NCBI GenBank assembly: GCA_963977405.1
Contig: CAXBOY010000003.1
Span: 13,113 to 77,112 of the forward strand
Length of the DNA: 64,000 nt
Direction: 5' to 3'
Source: UBA5078 sp963977405
Lineage (GTDB): Bacteria > Pseudomonadota > Gammaproteobacteria > Pseudomonadales > Pseudohongiellaceae
Both the position numbers and the translations under genes were made by a program. Below, one piece after another: positions 51,184-60,586 of this stretch (the stretch's first letter is position 1; each line of letters starts with the position of its first letter). The notes beneath the pieces are model-generated. The model ran no database searches. It was not told where the DNA came from and saw only the letters and a program-made list of their open reading frames with translations.

Positions 51184-52677
51184 ATGCAAGCCATTAACAC
51201 ATCGACATTGCTCTTAGGCGGACGCCGGCTCGAGTTTCCTGCGAGTGTAGAGGTGCGCCTGAAAAATAGTGTCGGCGAGGGCACTCAGACAATTGAGCTA
51301 ATCGAGTTATTTCGTGTGTTGCCGAAGAAACGAGTAGTGGCCTTAGCACGCTGGCAGGGGACCGTGGTGGTGGCAAAGCTGTTCTTTGCGCGAGGGCGTT
51401 GGGAGCAACATCTGCAAAGAGAGATTCAAGGCGTAAAAGCACTAGACAGCGAGGGGATCAAGACGGCCGAACTATTGGGTAGTGGTACACTCGTCGATGG
51501 TCGCTGTGGATTCCTGCTGCTTCGCTATATCGAGGGTGGTGAGGGCCTAGGTCAGCATTGGGAGCGGGCCGCAACGCAGCAGCGTGTGGCGTTGTTGCAA
51601 CGGGTTGTGTCTCTCATTGCTGATTGCCACGAACGTGGGCTACTCCAGAAAGATATCCATCTTGACAATTTTCTCATTAAGGACGGGATTGTGTATTTGC
51701 TCGATGCGGGTGACCTAGAGCGTTATCCCCATAACTCCGACGGCGTCGACGGCGTGAATTCATTGCGCAACCTCGCATTGTTCCTTGCCCAGTTTCCCGT
51801 GAGCAATGACAGCCTGGCCGCAGACCTTTATGAGTTCTATCGTCAGCAGCGACCGAGTGCCGACTTGAGTGAGGATATCGCGGTGTTCGCCGCCTTGTTG
51901 AGAAAGAAGCGGGCTTTACGCCTTAAGCTGGTGTTGAAGAAATTATACCGAGAGACCAGTGCGAACGCTTACCGGCGTGACTGGAATCATTACATCGTCT
52001 ACGAACGCAGCTTAGAGTCGGCGCAACTTCAAGACTTCCTTCGCGCGCCAGACGCATATATCGAAAACGGTAGGATTATTAAGGCCGGGCGCAGTGCAAC
52101 CGTCGCTATAGTTGAAATCGACGCCAAGCTGTACGTTCTAAAACGCTACAATATTAAGAGCCTATGGCACCGGATAAGACGCCAGTTTAGACCCAGTCGA
52201 GCCTGGGTGTGTTGGCGTAATGCCCATATGTTGGAGATGTTGGGAGTGCGCACTGCCAAACCATTGCTGATGATGGAGTGGCGCTTCGGCTCATTGCGCC
52301 GTGAGGCCTACTTCCTTTGCGAATACTTACCGGGTGAGGATGCCTTGCATTTGCTAAAAAAAGAGCCTATAAACTCGCCCGTTTGGAGCCGCGCGCTTGG
52401 TGAATTCAAGGCGCTTTTTGCCACCTTGCGTGACTACAACATCGTACACGGCGACATGAAGGCGACGAATTTTCAGGTCACTGAGAAAGGCTTGGCAGTG
52501 CTTGATCTAGATGGCATGTATCAGGAGTTTGACACGGGGCATTTCGCGAAAGCCCGTGCGCAAGATTTACAGCGTTTCGCTAAAAACTGGGAAGATGATC
52601 CGGCACAAGCGCAGATGGTGCAGACCATGCTCACGCAACTGCAGGAAGAATCCGATTACTTTACGAAAGGGTCATAA
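51184..52677 (+). CDS. Two-domain LPS kinase-like protein (InaA/WaaP-type)
   Basis: The 497-residue protein contains two protein-kinase-fold domains in tandem. Domain 1 (about 1-240) has Lys65 in VVVAKLFFARG, the catalytic KDIHLDNFLI at 156-165 and LLDAGD as the metal loop. Domain 2 (about 290-470) has Lys320 in LYVLKRYN, HGDMKATNF at 422-430 and VLDLDGMYQ. Both keep the residues needed for phosphotransfer, so it could modify two core positions. Genes for kinase-like proteins of this kind follow waaP in Pseudomonas (the PA5006-PA5008 region), but no specific target is proven to my knowledge. It begins nine bases after waaP. Confidence 0.8.
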   Translation: MQAINTSTLLLGGRRLEFPASVEVRLKNSVGEGTQTIELIELFRVLPKKRVVALARWQGTVVVAKLFFARGRWEQHLQREIQGVKALDSEGIKTAELLGSGTLVDGRCGFLLLRYIEGGEGLGQHWERAATQQRVALLQRVVSLIADCHERGLLQKDIHLDNFLIKDGIVYLLDAGDLERYPHNSDGVDGVNSLRNLALFLAQFPVSNDSLAADLYEFYRQQRPSADLSEDIAVFAALLRKKRALRLKLVLKKLYRETSANAYRRDWNHYIVYERSLESAQLQDFLRAPDAYIENGRIIKAGRSATVAIVEIDAKLYVLKRYNIKSLWHRIRRQFRPSRAWVCWRNAHMLEMLGVRTAKPLLMMEWRFGSLRREAYFLCEYLPGEDALHLLKKEPINSPVWSRALGEFKALFATLRDYNIVHGDMKATNFQVTEKGLAVLDLDGMYQEFDTGHFAKARAQDLQRFAKNWEDDPAQAQMVQTMLTQLQEESDYFTKGS

Positions 52678-54428
52678 TGTCACTAATTACGCTGGGGCTA
52701 TCAGGTGCACTTGGGCATGATGCGGCCGCCGCATTATTTGTCGATGGCGATCTCGTCGCTGCCGTTGAGGAAGAGCGTTTAGTCAGGCGCAAGCACGCTA
52801 AAGGCTGTATGCCGCGAGAAGCAGCAAAGTTCTGCATTCGCTCGGCGAAGATCAAGCCGCGGGACATCAACACGGTAGCGGTATCCTACGCCCCAATCTC
52901 GATTTTTAGTCGAGCACGCTGGCATTATGCCCGACGCTATTGGTATGCACCAGAGCGCAGCGTCGACGCACTGTTCAATGGCAACCGCCGCTATCGTCGC
53001 TATATGCACGAGGTAAAAAAGCTGCTCGATGAGCTGAAGATTCCTTGGCATAAAGTACGCTTCGTTCCAGTTCAGCATCAAATGGCACATGCGAGTAGCG
53101 CTTACCATATGAGTGGTTTTGCTGAGAAGACGGCCATCTTAACGATTGATATGAAGGGCGAGTATGCCTCCATGTTCCTCGGCTATGGCGAGCATGGCCG
53201 TATTCATCGCATCAAAGAGTTTTATGACCCCGATTCGCTGTCAGGTATGTACGGAGCGATCACCGACTATTTGGGCTTCGACATGCTCGATGGCGACGCC
53301 AAGGTAATGGGTATGGCGACCTACGGAGACCCGAATAAGTATGACCTCTCCGCACTCGCCAGCTTTGATGGGAAACATTTTAAGGTCAATACCAAGTTAA
53401 TTAGCACGGTCGGATTGCGCCGGTTCAAGGATAAATCTAGGGGCCACTTCTTCAGCAAGAAACTTGTAGACCTACTCGGGCCGCGTCGTGCCGGAGAGTT
53501 GTTTCAAGATCCTTATGTGCACTATGCGGCGAGCATTCAGAAACTCTATGAAGATGCAGCGGTAGCTTTGGTTGAACATTACCTAGGGTCAGTGCTCAAG
53601 GAAACTGGCAAGTTGGCGTTCGCAGGCACCGGGGCGCTCAATGTGAAGTTAAATCAGCGTTTAGCCGCCATGCCATTAGTGAAAGAGTTATTCGTGCCAC
53701 CCGCAGCCGGCGACGCCGGCACCGCCATTGGGGCGGCTGCATATACGCTTTCGACTCAGAATGTGCCCATCAAAGGACTCAGTGATGCTTTCCTCGGGCC
53801 CCGTTACACGACCGAACGCTGTCTAAGGGCCTGTGAACAACACCGCGAGAAACCGGTCTTCGAGGTTTTGGAGAATCCTGCGGCTCGCGCCGCCCAACTG
53901 CTGGGTCAGGGCCATCTTGTAGGGTGGTTTCAGAGTCGCATGGAGTTTGGCTCTCGTGCATTGGGTAATCGCTGTATCTTGGCCAACCCTATGCAGGCCG
54001 CCGCAGTAGATTCCGTTAACAAGAAGATTAAGTTCCGCGAGAGTTGGCGCTCATTCTCGCCGAGTATCATTGATACACTGGCCGAGGAAATGCTCGGCTC
54101 CAAGCACCCCGCAGACTATATGACCATGAGTTTCGATGTTGCGCCGCAGTGGCGCGAGAAGCTTCCAGGCTTGGTCTATAAGGACGGCACGTCCCGTGCT
54201 CACGTGGTGAAGAAAGAGGCCAACCTGCGTTTTTATCGATTACTCAAAGAGTTCGAAGCCGTTAGTGGGTTCGGGGTGTTGCTAAACTCTTCGCTAAATC
54301 GTCCAGGTGAGGCGATGGTCTGCTCGCCAGAGGATGCGCTGAACCTATTTTTCGGATCAGACCTTGAGTACTTGATAATGCAGGATCTATTGGTGACCAA
54401 GCGGCCCGAGCCGGACTGGGATAACTAG
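52677..54428 (+). CDS. NodU/CmcH-family carbamoyltransferase for LPS core
   Basis: A 583-residue O-carbamoyltransferase. The N-terminal Kae1-like domain starts LGLSGALGHDAAAALFVDGD and VEEER, with VQHQMAHASSAYHMSGF as the metal-binding histidine cluster. The C-terminal domain holds FQSRMEFGSRALGNR and the KFRESWRSFSPSI segment typical of NodU/CmcH enzymes. In Pseudomonas the homologue in the waa cluster carbamoylates heptose II, and its position here after waaP and the double kinase supports the same role. It shares a one-base TAATG overlap with the kinase gene. Confidence 0.9.
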   Translation: MSLITLGLSGALGHDAAAALFVDGDLVAAVEEERLVRRKHAKGCMPREAAKFCIRSAKIKPRDINTVAVSYAPISIFSRARWHYARRYWYAPERSVDALFNGNRRYRRYMHEVKKLLDELKIPWHKVRFVPVQHQMAHASSAYHMSGFAEKTAILTIDMKGEYASMFLGYGEHGRIHRIKEFYDPDSLSGMYGAITDYLGFDMLDGDAKVMGMATYGDPNKYDLSALASFDGKHFKVNTKLISTVGLRRFKDKSRGHFFSKKLVDLLGPRRAGELFQDPYVHYAASIQKLYEDAAVALVEHYLGSVLKETGKLAFAGTGALNVKLNQRLAAMPLVKELFVPPAAGDAGTAIGAAAYTLSTQNVPIKGLSDAFLGPRYTTERCLRACEQHREKPVFEVLENPAARAAQLLGQGHLVGWFQSRMEFGSRALGNRCILANPMQAAAVDSVNKKIKFRESWRSFSPSIIDTLAEEMLGSKHPADYMTMSFDVAPQWREKLPGLVYKDGTSRAHVVKKEANLRFYRLLKEFEAVSGFGVLLNSSLNRPGEAMVCSPEDALNLFFGSDLEYLIMQDLLVTKRPEPDWDN

Positions 54429-54435
54429 GGTTTCC

Positions 54436-55956
54436 CTAGTTCGCGATGCGTCGAAAGATTACGAGATCGGGATCATCTTGATCCGGGAAGGCCGCGAGTA
54501 ATTCGATCTGCTGAAGCGCAGTGCTGCGCTCTATCTCGGCATTGATGCTGCGGCTTGTCGTGAGTATCACGATTGTGCCAACGGAGGTGTTGCTGATTTC
54601 CTCTGCACTAATATAGCGGTTGATTAAGTCGTAGTCTTGAACACTTCCGCTGTAATAGGCCACGTAACTGCTATTGGTGAAAACATTGTCTACTTGCGCA
54701 GAGTTGTCACTCAACCACTGCACTGCCTCGTCTAAAGAACGGCCCGAGTCGCCGAAACTAATATGCGCGTCAACCGCGGAGAACAGCACAAGGATGGCTA
54801 GCACTCCCTGCGATAATTTTCGTCTGGCGCTTTGCTGCATAGGCTCAATAAATCTGTCGACAGTTAACACCAGGAATGGCAGTGTAGCGATGCAAAACAT
54901 TAGGGTATAACGTGTAGCGATGAAACGCGTTAGTGCGAGAAAGGCGAGCAAGATGACAAACGCGATGATCATATAGGCGATCGTAATTCGCAGGGCCGGA
55001 TCGCGAAACGCCAAGGCATTCTTCTTATAGCCATACAAGAACAGCAACAGACTTGGCACTCCGAAGCCAGTGATTAGTTTAATTAGAAGTATCGTGCTAA
55101 GTCCGGTCAGCATGAAGGCCCACAGATACTGTCCAGAGAAGTTCGCTGCATACTCCCCAAAAATTGCGACGCCCAAAGGCGAATTCTGAGCGCTTAATGC
55201 CTCGATGGAATCACTTAGGAATGGCATATAGACTGCCACTATTCTCTGCAATGCCTCTAACACCTCTGCGCCCGCCACAGTCAATGCTGCGAATGCCAAA
55301 AGAGCTAATGCTAGTAGAGTGGCCTCGATCTTGAGCAAGGCGCGCAGATTATACACTCCGTGATTCGAACGAACACTTAGCAATGCCAGTGGCGCTAAAG
55401 GTAAATAGATAAGGGCTTCGGTACGAAATAGCGCAGCCACTAGGGTCCACACGATGAAGCCAAGCCCGTGCCTAGTAAGTTGATTTTTATGGTAGCGGGT
55501 AAGCTCGATAGCGCCAAGTAGCATTAATGCGAGAAAACCGATATCGCGAATGAGATAGTAGCGATACTCGTTCACGCTCGGGAAGACCAGTATCACTATC
55601 GCAGCGATCAGGGCAATGCGTGGGGTCTTGCGCAGTTCTAGCGCGAGCGTAATAAATGCGTAGACGAGCACTGCGAACAGAGCAGCATTTATCAACTGAC
55701 CTGCGAGTATCAGGTCAACCCCTGTCAATTGCGTCAACATCCCCATCAAGACTGGGTAGCTCGCGGATGGATACCATTGGAATGCTGCGGCAATGCCCTG
55801 ATCCAGATAGACATGGGCAGTGCGCACGTAATCGAAAGCATCGGTATTGGGGACTGGATTGACGAGGATATGCCAAATCGAGAGCACTAGGCTGATGAGG
55901 ATCGCCGCGTTGCGGATGTCGTTGTCACGCCATTGTCTGCTAATTGGGTTTCTCAT
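54436..55956 (-). CDS. Multi-spanning membrane protein, GT39/ArnT-like glycosyltransferase fold
   Basis: A 506-residue protein with about eleven predicted membrane helices. The first periplasmic loop holds PNTDAFDYVRTAHVYLDQG. In GT-C glycosyltransferases (mannosyltransferase, ArnT, GT39/83) this position carries the catalytic Asp-containing motif. The C-terminal part (about 400-506) is soluble, with SLDEAVQWLSDNSAQVDNVF and a short beta region. These enzymes use polyprenyl-phosphate sugars to modify lipid A or glycans in the periplasm. The neighbouring LpxL and core genes fit a role in lipopolysaccharide decoration, but no donor or acceptor can be assigned. It overlaps the lpxL-like gene by four bases. 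Confidence 0.65.
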   Translation of the reverse strand: MRNPISRQWRDNDIRNAAILISLVLSIWHILVNPVPNTDAFDYVRTAHVYLDQGIAAAFQWYPSASYPVLMGMLTQLTGVDLILAGQLINAALFAVLVYAFITLALELRKTPRIALIAAIVILVFPSVNEYRYYLIRDIGFLALMLLGAIELTRYHKNQLTRHGLGFIVWTLVAALFRTEALIYLPLAPLALLSVRSNHGVYNLRALLKIEATLLALALLAFAALTVAGAEVLEALQRIVAVYMPFLSDSIEALSAQNSPLGVAIFGEYAANFSGQYLWAFMLTGLSTILLIKLITGFGVPSLLLFLYGYKKNALAFRDPALRITIAYMIIAFVILLAFLALTRFIATRYTLMFCIATLPFLVLTVDRFIEPMQQSARRKLSQGVLAILVLFSAVDAHISFGDSGRSLDEAVQWLSDNSAQVDNVFTNSSYVAYYSGSVQDYDLINRYISAEEISNTSVGTIVILTTSRSINAEIERSTALQQIELLAAFPDQDDPDLVIFRRIAN

Positions 55957-56960
55957 TGGCTTGGTCGTTTCTGTTTGTTTTTCTTATAGGGGCTGAGCTT
56001 GCCTTCGGGCTGTGTCTTGAAGCGCTTGTGAAGCCAAAGGTATTGTTCAGGGTGCTTGCGAATGGCCTTCTCAATCACATCGTTAATGCGCTGAGCGTCG
56101 ATAGTTTCATCGCCGCACGGATAATTCTCTAAGGCTGGGCTGAAGTCTAAATGATAGCCCGAGTCATCCGCATTACGGTAATGACTAAAAAACACGACTG
56201 CCGAATCGTTGAACGAGGCGAAGCGACTAGTGGCAGTGATGGTAGCGGCCTCGACCCCAAAAAACTTTGCGAATACTGAATGCTTGCGGCCGTAGTCTTG
56301 GTCGGGCGCATACCAGAGGGTGTGTCCGTGTTGCAGGCTACGCAGTGCCGCCCGCACATCACCGCGCTCGATGACTGTGCCATACCAACGCTGGCGAGCG
56401 CGGAACATCAAGGATTCGAACAGAGGATTCTTGTGAGGGCGGTAAGTGACATCCATCTCATGGAACAGGCTGAGTAAACATCCTGCGAACTCCAAAGTCG
56501 TGAAATGAGCGCAGACCAGCAACACCCCTTTACCGTCTGCGGCGGCGCGTTGCAGATTCTCTAAGCCTGTAACACTGACGCGATTGCGGAACGACTGAGG
56601 TTTGCGGCACCAGGCAAGTCCGACTTCCATGACGCCGATCCCGTTCGAGGTGAAGGTCTCACGAACAAGGCGCGCTTGCTGCTCCTGGGATAATTCGGGA
56701 AAACAGAGAGCAATATTGGTCTCACAGATATGACGGCGCTCCCGCGCTAAGTAGAAGCTCAGCCAACCTAGCGCCTTGCCTATCTGCATCTGCGCTGGGA
56801 ATGGAAGCTGGGCGGCCAGCCAGATCACGCCATAGCCCAGCCAAGTCGGCCAATAGCGGGGGCCGAGGAAGTCAGTCAGGCGCTCGGATTTTAAGGATTT
56901 CTTACTCACAGGTTTCCGGTTCGTAGCGGCCGCATGCGGCGAAGGTGGGGATTGTAGCAA
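55953..56960 (-). CDS. lpxL: Lipid A biosynthesis acyltransferase (LpxL/HtrB family)
   Basis: A 335-residue LPLAT-superfamily enzyme that would add a secondary acyl chain to Kdo2-lipid IVA. The catalytic HxxxxE motif is HFTTLE at 152-157 (His152, Glu157). TYRPHKNPLFESLMFRAR and GDVRAALRSLQHGHTLWYAP are typical of the lauroyl/myristoyl transferases, and LWLHKRFKTQPEG at the end matches. A membrane helix lies near 41-55. The basic N-terminal 25 residues look poorly conserved. Assignment to LpxL rather than LpxM or LpxP is uncertain. Confidence 0.85.
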   Translation of the reverse strand: MLQSPPSPHAAATNRKPVSKKSLKSERLTDFLGPRYWPTWLGYGVIWLAAQLPFPAQMQIGKALGWLSFYLARERRHICETNIALCFPELSQEQQARLVRETFTSNGIGVMEVGLAWCRKPQSFRNRVSVTGLENLQRAAADGKGVLLVCAHFTTLEFAGCLLSLFHEMDVTYRPHKNPLFESLMFRARQRWYGTVIERGDVRAALRSLQHGHTLWYAPDQDYGRKHSVFAKFFGVEAATITATSRFASFNDSAVVFFSHYRNADDSGYHLDFSPALENYPCGDETIDAQRINDVIEKAIRKHPEQYLWLHKRFKTQPEGKLSPYKKNKQKRPSQ

Positions 56961-56963
56961 GGT

Positions 56964-57677
56964 TCACTCATCCGCATCGTCCTCCTCGTCTCTGCGCACC
57001 TTATTCAATGCGGAGGCAAGTAGACCGGCGGGGATCGCCACAATGCCTATGCCGATGATTAGAATGATGAAGGTAAAGATTCGGCCGCCCACTGTAATGG
57101 GGTACATATCCCCATACCCTACTGTGGTCAATGTAACTACGGCCCACCACATGCTATGGAATATGCTGGCAAATAATTCCGGCTGAGCTTCGTGTTCGAA
57201 GTAGTAGATACCGGTTGCGGAGAGGTACAGCATTATTATGGTGACCATCGCAAAGATGATGATTTCTTCCCGCGCAATGGTGAAGGCGTTCGCAAACCTG
57301 TCGATGGCTTTGTTATAGCGCGCCAATTTGAAAAGGCGGAATAGGCGAAGAAGGCGCAAAGCCCGCAGGGTGCGCATGTCCACTCCAAGGGCGAGGTAGA
57401 AGGGCAGGATGGCAAGGAAGTCCACAATGCCGTAGAAACTGAAAATATATCCGGTCTTACGGTCCGCAACATAGACACGCAGTGCGTATTCGATGGTAAA
57501 CAAGAATACGATGATTACCTCGGCTAAATTTAAGAGGGCCTGGGATCTTTCGCTAAGATTGGGTAGGGTCTCGAGGGAGAACGTAAACAGGGAGATGATG
57601 ATCAGGACTTGAATAACAGAGTCGAAAATCTTCCCCTCTGGTGTATCGTGTTCTTCCACCAGCGATTTCAGGTCCAT
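56964..57677 (-). CDS. Voltage-gated potassium channel protein
   Basis: A 237-residue six-helix Kv-type channel subunit. S4 at about 101-120 (MRTLRALRLLRLFRLFKLAR) carries seven positive residues at every third position. The pore filter is TTVGYGDMYP (TVGYGD at 185-190), and the S6 gate helix reads FTFIILIIGIGIVAIPAGLL. The tail is acidic (RRDEEDDADE). Four subunits would form a K+-selective channel in the inner membrane. Its start is 152 bases from the divergent hldE, and it ends just before the lpxL-like gene on the same strand. Confidence 0.9.
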   Translation of the reverse strand: MDLKSLVEEHDTPEGKIFDSVIQVLIIISLFTFSLETLPNLSERSQALLNLAEVIIVFLFTIEYALRVYVADRKTGYIFSFYGIVDFLAILPFYLALGVDMRTLRALRLLRLFRLFKLARYNKAIDRFANAFTIAREEIIIFAMVTIIMLYLSATGIYYFEHEAQPELFASIFHSMWWAVVTLTTVGYGDMYPITVGGRIFTFIILIIGIGIVAIPAGLLASALNKVRRDEEDDADE

Positions 57678-57828
57678 ATTGACACTTCTCTTTGCGAGCC
57701 ATAGCGGGATCAGCTGCGCGGGCGGCGATCGGTCTCGGCCAAGCCTAAATCACAACTACGCCATCAATCAACTTCAATGAGCCCTTGTGCTAAGATTGCC
57801 GCCTCTTTAAAGACTTTAGGACGTAGTA

Positions 57829-59250
57829 ATGAAGCTCGATATGCCCCCTTTTCAGCAGGCGCGTGTTCTCGTGGTTGGCGATGTAATGCTCGACCGCTAT
57901 TGGCATGGTAAGGCGACGCGAATCTCTCCTGAGGCTCCGGTACCCGTAGTACGGGTCGGCAACCAAGAAGATCGGCCAGGCGGCGCGGGCAATGTGGCCT
58001 TGAACATTGCGGCCCTTGGGGCGGCAGCGTCATTGGTTGGCATCGTCGGCGCCGACGAGGCGGGAACTGAACTGAGTAGCCGCCTAGAGGCCGCGGGCGT
58101 CTATTGCGATTTCGCTACCTGCCAAGAAGCCCCAACTATCACCAAATTACGGGTAATCAGCCAGCATCAACAGCTGTTACGGGTGGATTTCGAGCAAGAT
58201 TTTACGTCCAACGCAGTCGCTTCTTTCCAGAGTCAGGCGCTGGCCTTGCTAGAGCAGACTCAAGTCTTGGTCTTATCCGATTATGGCAAAGGGGCGCTGC
58301 AGCAGACCCAAGCTCTTATTCAGGCCGCCAAGAAGTTGGGGGTGCCGGTCGTAGTCGATCCCAAGGGCAATGATTTCAGTAAGTATAGGGGCGCCACCGT
58401 GATCACCCCTAATCTAAGCGAGTTTGAAAGCATAGTCGGACACTGTGCCTCGGAAGAAGAGCTCGCCAGCAAGGGGCTGCAATTGTTAGAGGACCTAGAC
58501 CTCCAAGCCCTTCTTATTACCCGAGGTGAGAACGGCATGACGCTTCTGCGTCCCGACCTCCCGGAGCTGCACATGCCCACTCGTGCCCAAGAGGTATTCG
58601 ATGTGACCGGGGCCGGAGATACCGTGGTAGCCGTTCTTGCCGCCGCACTAGCCGCTGGCAGTGCTTTAGACATCGGCACTGCGCTCGCAAACCTCGCGGC
58701 AGGGCTTGCAGTGGGCAAATTGGGCACTGCAGCGATTAGTGGTCCAGAGCTGCGTCGCGCCATTGCACGTGAGGAAGGCACTGGGCGTGGCGTGATGAGT
58801 GCCGACCAATTGGCCTTGGCTGTTCTGGATGCCCGAGCCCATGGAGAGAAGGTGGTCTTCACCAATGGCTGTTTCGATATTATTCATGCTGGGCACGTAG
58901 GCTATCTTGCGGAAGCTCGCAAGCTTGGGCAACGGCTGATTGTAGCTATCAATGACGACGCCTCGGTAAAGCGCCTCAAGGGTTCTGGGCGCCCCATCAA
59001 TCCAGTCGAGCGACGCATGACGGTACTCGCTGGCTTGGAGGCAGTAGATTGGGTAGTGTCATTCCCCGAGGACACGCCGGAAGCACTCTTAGAGATGTTA
59101 AAGCCTGATATCGTAGTGAAGGGTGGCGACTATAGTGTCGACGAGGTAGTCGGCGGAGAATATGTATTGAGCTATGGTGGACAGGTGAAGGTGCTCGCTT
59201 TCCTAGACAATTGCTCTACCTCCGCGATCGTTGAAAAGCTCAAAGGCTAG
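57829..59250 (+). CDS. hldE: Bifunctional heptose 7-phosphate kinase / heptose 1-phosphate adenylyltransferase
   Basis: HldE makes ADP-D-glycero-beta-D-manno-heptose, the precursor used by WaaC and WaaF encoded in this window. The 473-residue protein has an N-terminal ribokinase-type domain (RPGGAGNVALNIAALGA, then FDVTGAGDTVVAVLAAAL) and a C-terminal nucleotidyltransferase (VFTNGCFDIIHAGHVGYL with the HxGH-type motif, and PVERRMTVLAGLEAVDWVV). The fused form is typical of Gammaproteobacteria. Upstream is a 151-base gap to the divergent K+ channel gene. The chromate transporter gene begins five bases after its stop. Confidence 0.97.
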   Translation: MKLDMPPFQQARVLVVGDVMLDRYWHGKATRISPEAPVPVVRVGNQEDRPGGAGNVALNIAALGAAASLVGIVGADEAGTELSSRLEAAGVYCDFATCQEAPTITKLRVISQHQQLLRVDFEQDFTSNAVASFQSQALALLEQTQVLVLSDYGKGALQQTQALIQAAKKLGVPVVVDPKGNDFSKYRGATVITPNLSEFESIVGHCASEEELASKGLQLLEDLDLQALLITRGENGMTLLRPDLPELHMPTRAQEVFDVTGAGDTVVAVLAAALAAGSALDIGTALANLAAGLAVGKLGTAAISGPELRRAIAREEGTGRGVMSADQLALAVLDARAHGEKVVFTNGCFDIIHAGHVGYLAEARKLGQRLIVAINDDASVKRLKGSGRPINPVERRMTVLAGLEAVDWVVSFPEDTPEALLEMLKPDIVVKGGDYSVDEVVGGEYVLSYGGQVKVLAFLDNCSTSAIVEKLKG

Positions 59251-59254
59251 GTTG

Positions 59255-60571
59255 ATGCAAGAGGCCCTTGTAGCTAAGGAAGTCAGCTTCCGCGAGGCGC
59301 TCGCAGTGTGGTGGCAGATCGGCATATTGAGTTTCGGGGGGCCAGCAGGCCAGATTGCCCTAATGCACCGTATCATCGTCGACGAGAAGCGCTGGCTCGA
59401 CGAGGCCCGGTTTCTGCACGCTCTAAACTACTGCATGTTACTGCCCGGGCCAGAAGCTCAACAGTTGGCTACCTATGTCGGTTGGCTGCTGCACGGTGTG
59501 CGTGGCGGTCTTGTGGCGGGATTGTTGTTTATTCTGCCCGGCGCTTTAGCGATATTGGCACTATCTTGGATATACGTCCTCTTCGGCGATGTGAGTCTGG
59601 TTACAGGGCTGTTCTTCGGGATGAAGGCCGCAGTATTGGCGATCGTATGTCAGGCTATGGCACGAATTGCTCAGCGAGCATTGAAGGGTAAATTTCACAT
59701 AGCGCTCGCGTTGGCCGGCTTCGTCGGTTTATTCGTCTTCGCACTGCCATTCCCGCTGGTTATTTTCTGTGCAGGATTGCTTGCGTATCTGAAAGTTCGC
59801 GTTGAGCCGACGCAAAGTGCGGTTCAGCAAGTTCAGCCCACAGCGGTACATGTACGCCCAGGAACAGGTCTAGCGGCTCTGGCTTGCCTGAGCCTATGGC
59901 TTGGCACCGTGTTGCTGCTGCATCTCGCACTCGGCAGCGACAATGCCTTTACTCAGATCGCAGATTTCTTCTCGCGTATGGCGGTTGTGACTTTCGGTGG
60001 AGCCTATGCCGTACTCAGCTATGTCGCGCAGCAGGCAGTAGAGCAGTATCAATGGCTAGCACCGGGCGAAATGCTCGACGGCCTCGGTTTGGCAGAAACG
60101 ACCCCTGGGCCACTCATTCTAGTAACTCAGTTTGTCGGTTTCTTAGGCGCGTGGCGCGAGGCAGGTCAAGGCTCCTCGCTGCTACTAGCAAGTGCGGGGG
60201 CATTGCTCACCACGTGGGTAACTTTTCTGCCATGCTTTCTGTGGATTTTCGCCGGCGCCCCCTATGTAGAGAAACTGCGTAGCCATCAAGCCCTTGCTGC
60301 AGCGCTAAGTGCAATTACAGCGGCTGTAGTAGGGGTGATCGCAAATTTGGCTCTTTGGTTCGGATTCAACTTCTTGTTTACACAAACCGAGAGGGTACAG
60401 TCCTTCGGGATGGACATGTTGCTGCCGACATTGAGCAGTATTGCATTGCCTAATTTACTCCTGACCCTGACCGCTTTTGCTATGTTGTTCGTATTTCGGC
60501 TACACATGCTGGTGATTCTGGGATCCTGTGCTTTACTTGGGATGCTTAGCGCACTTTCTAATTCAATTTAA
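59255..60571 (+). CDS. chrA: Chromate transporter, two-domain ChrA
   Basis: ChrA-type CHR-superfamily membrane protein, 438 residues from the ATG at 59255; an upstream TTG at 59231 is in frame but lies inside hldE. The two homologous halves are visible: SFGGPAGQIALMHRI in the first (about 30-45) and TFGGAYAVLSYVAQQAV in the second. LPGPEAQQLATYVGW and GLAETTPGPLILVTQFVGF are the paired PGP-type motifs. About ten membrane helices are likely. Some family members expel chromate in exchange for protons, but the natural substrate of many is unknown. No chrB regulator is adjacent. Confidence 0.88.
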   Translation: MQEALVAKEVSFREALAVWWQIGILSFGGPAGQIALMHRIIVDEKRWLDEARFLHALNYCMLLPGPEAQQLATYVGWLLHGVRGGLVAGLLFILPGALAILALSWIYVLFGDVSLVTGLFFGMKAAVLAIVCQAMARIAQRALKGKFHIALALAGFVGLFVFALPFPLVIFCAGLLAYLKVRVEPTQSAVQQVQPTAVHVRPGTGLAALACLSLWLGTVLLLHLALGSDNAFTQIADFFSRMAVVTFGGAYAVLSYVAQQAVEQYQWLAPGEMLDGLGLAETTPGPLILVTQFVGFLGAWREAGQGSSLLLASAGALLTTWVTFLPCFLWIFAGAPYVEKLRSHQALAAALSAITAAVVGVIANLALWFGFNFLFTQTERVQSFGMDMLLPTLSSIALPNLLLTLTAFAMLFVFRLHMLVILGSCALLGMLSALSNSI

Positions 60572-60586
60572 GGCGATGGTTGGTAT

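Noticed and set aside
59255..60571. chrA as evidence of a mobile metal-resistance island
   Set aside because: It follows hldE by five bases in a chromosomal context with no chrB, integrase or repeats.
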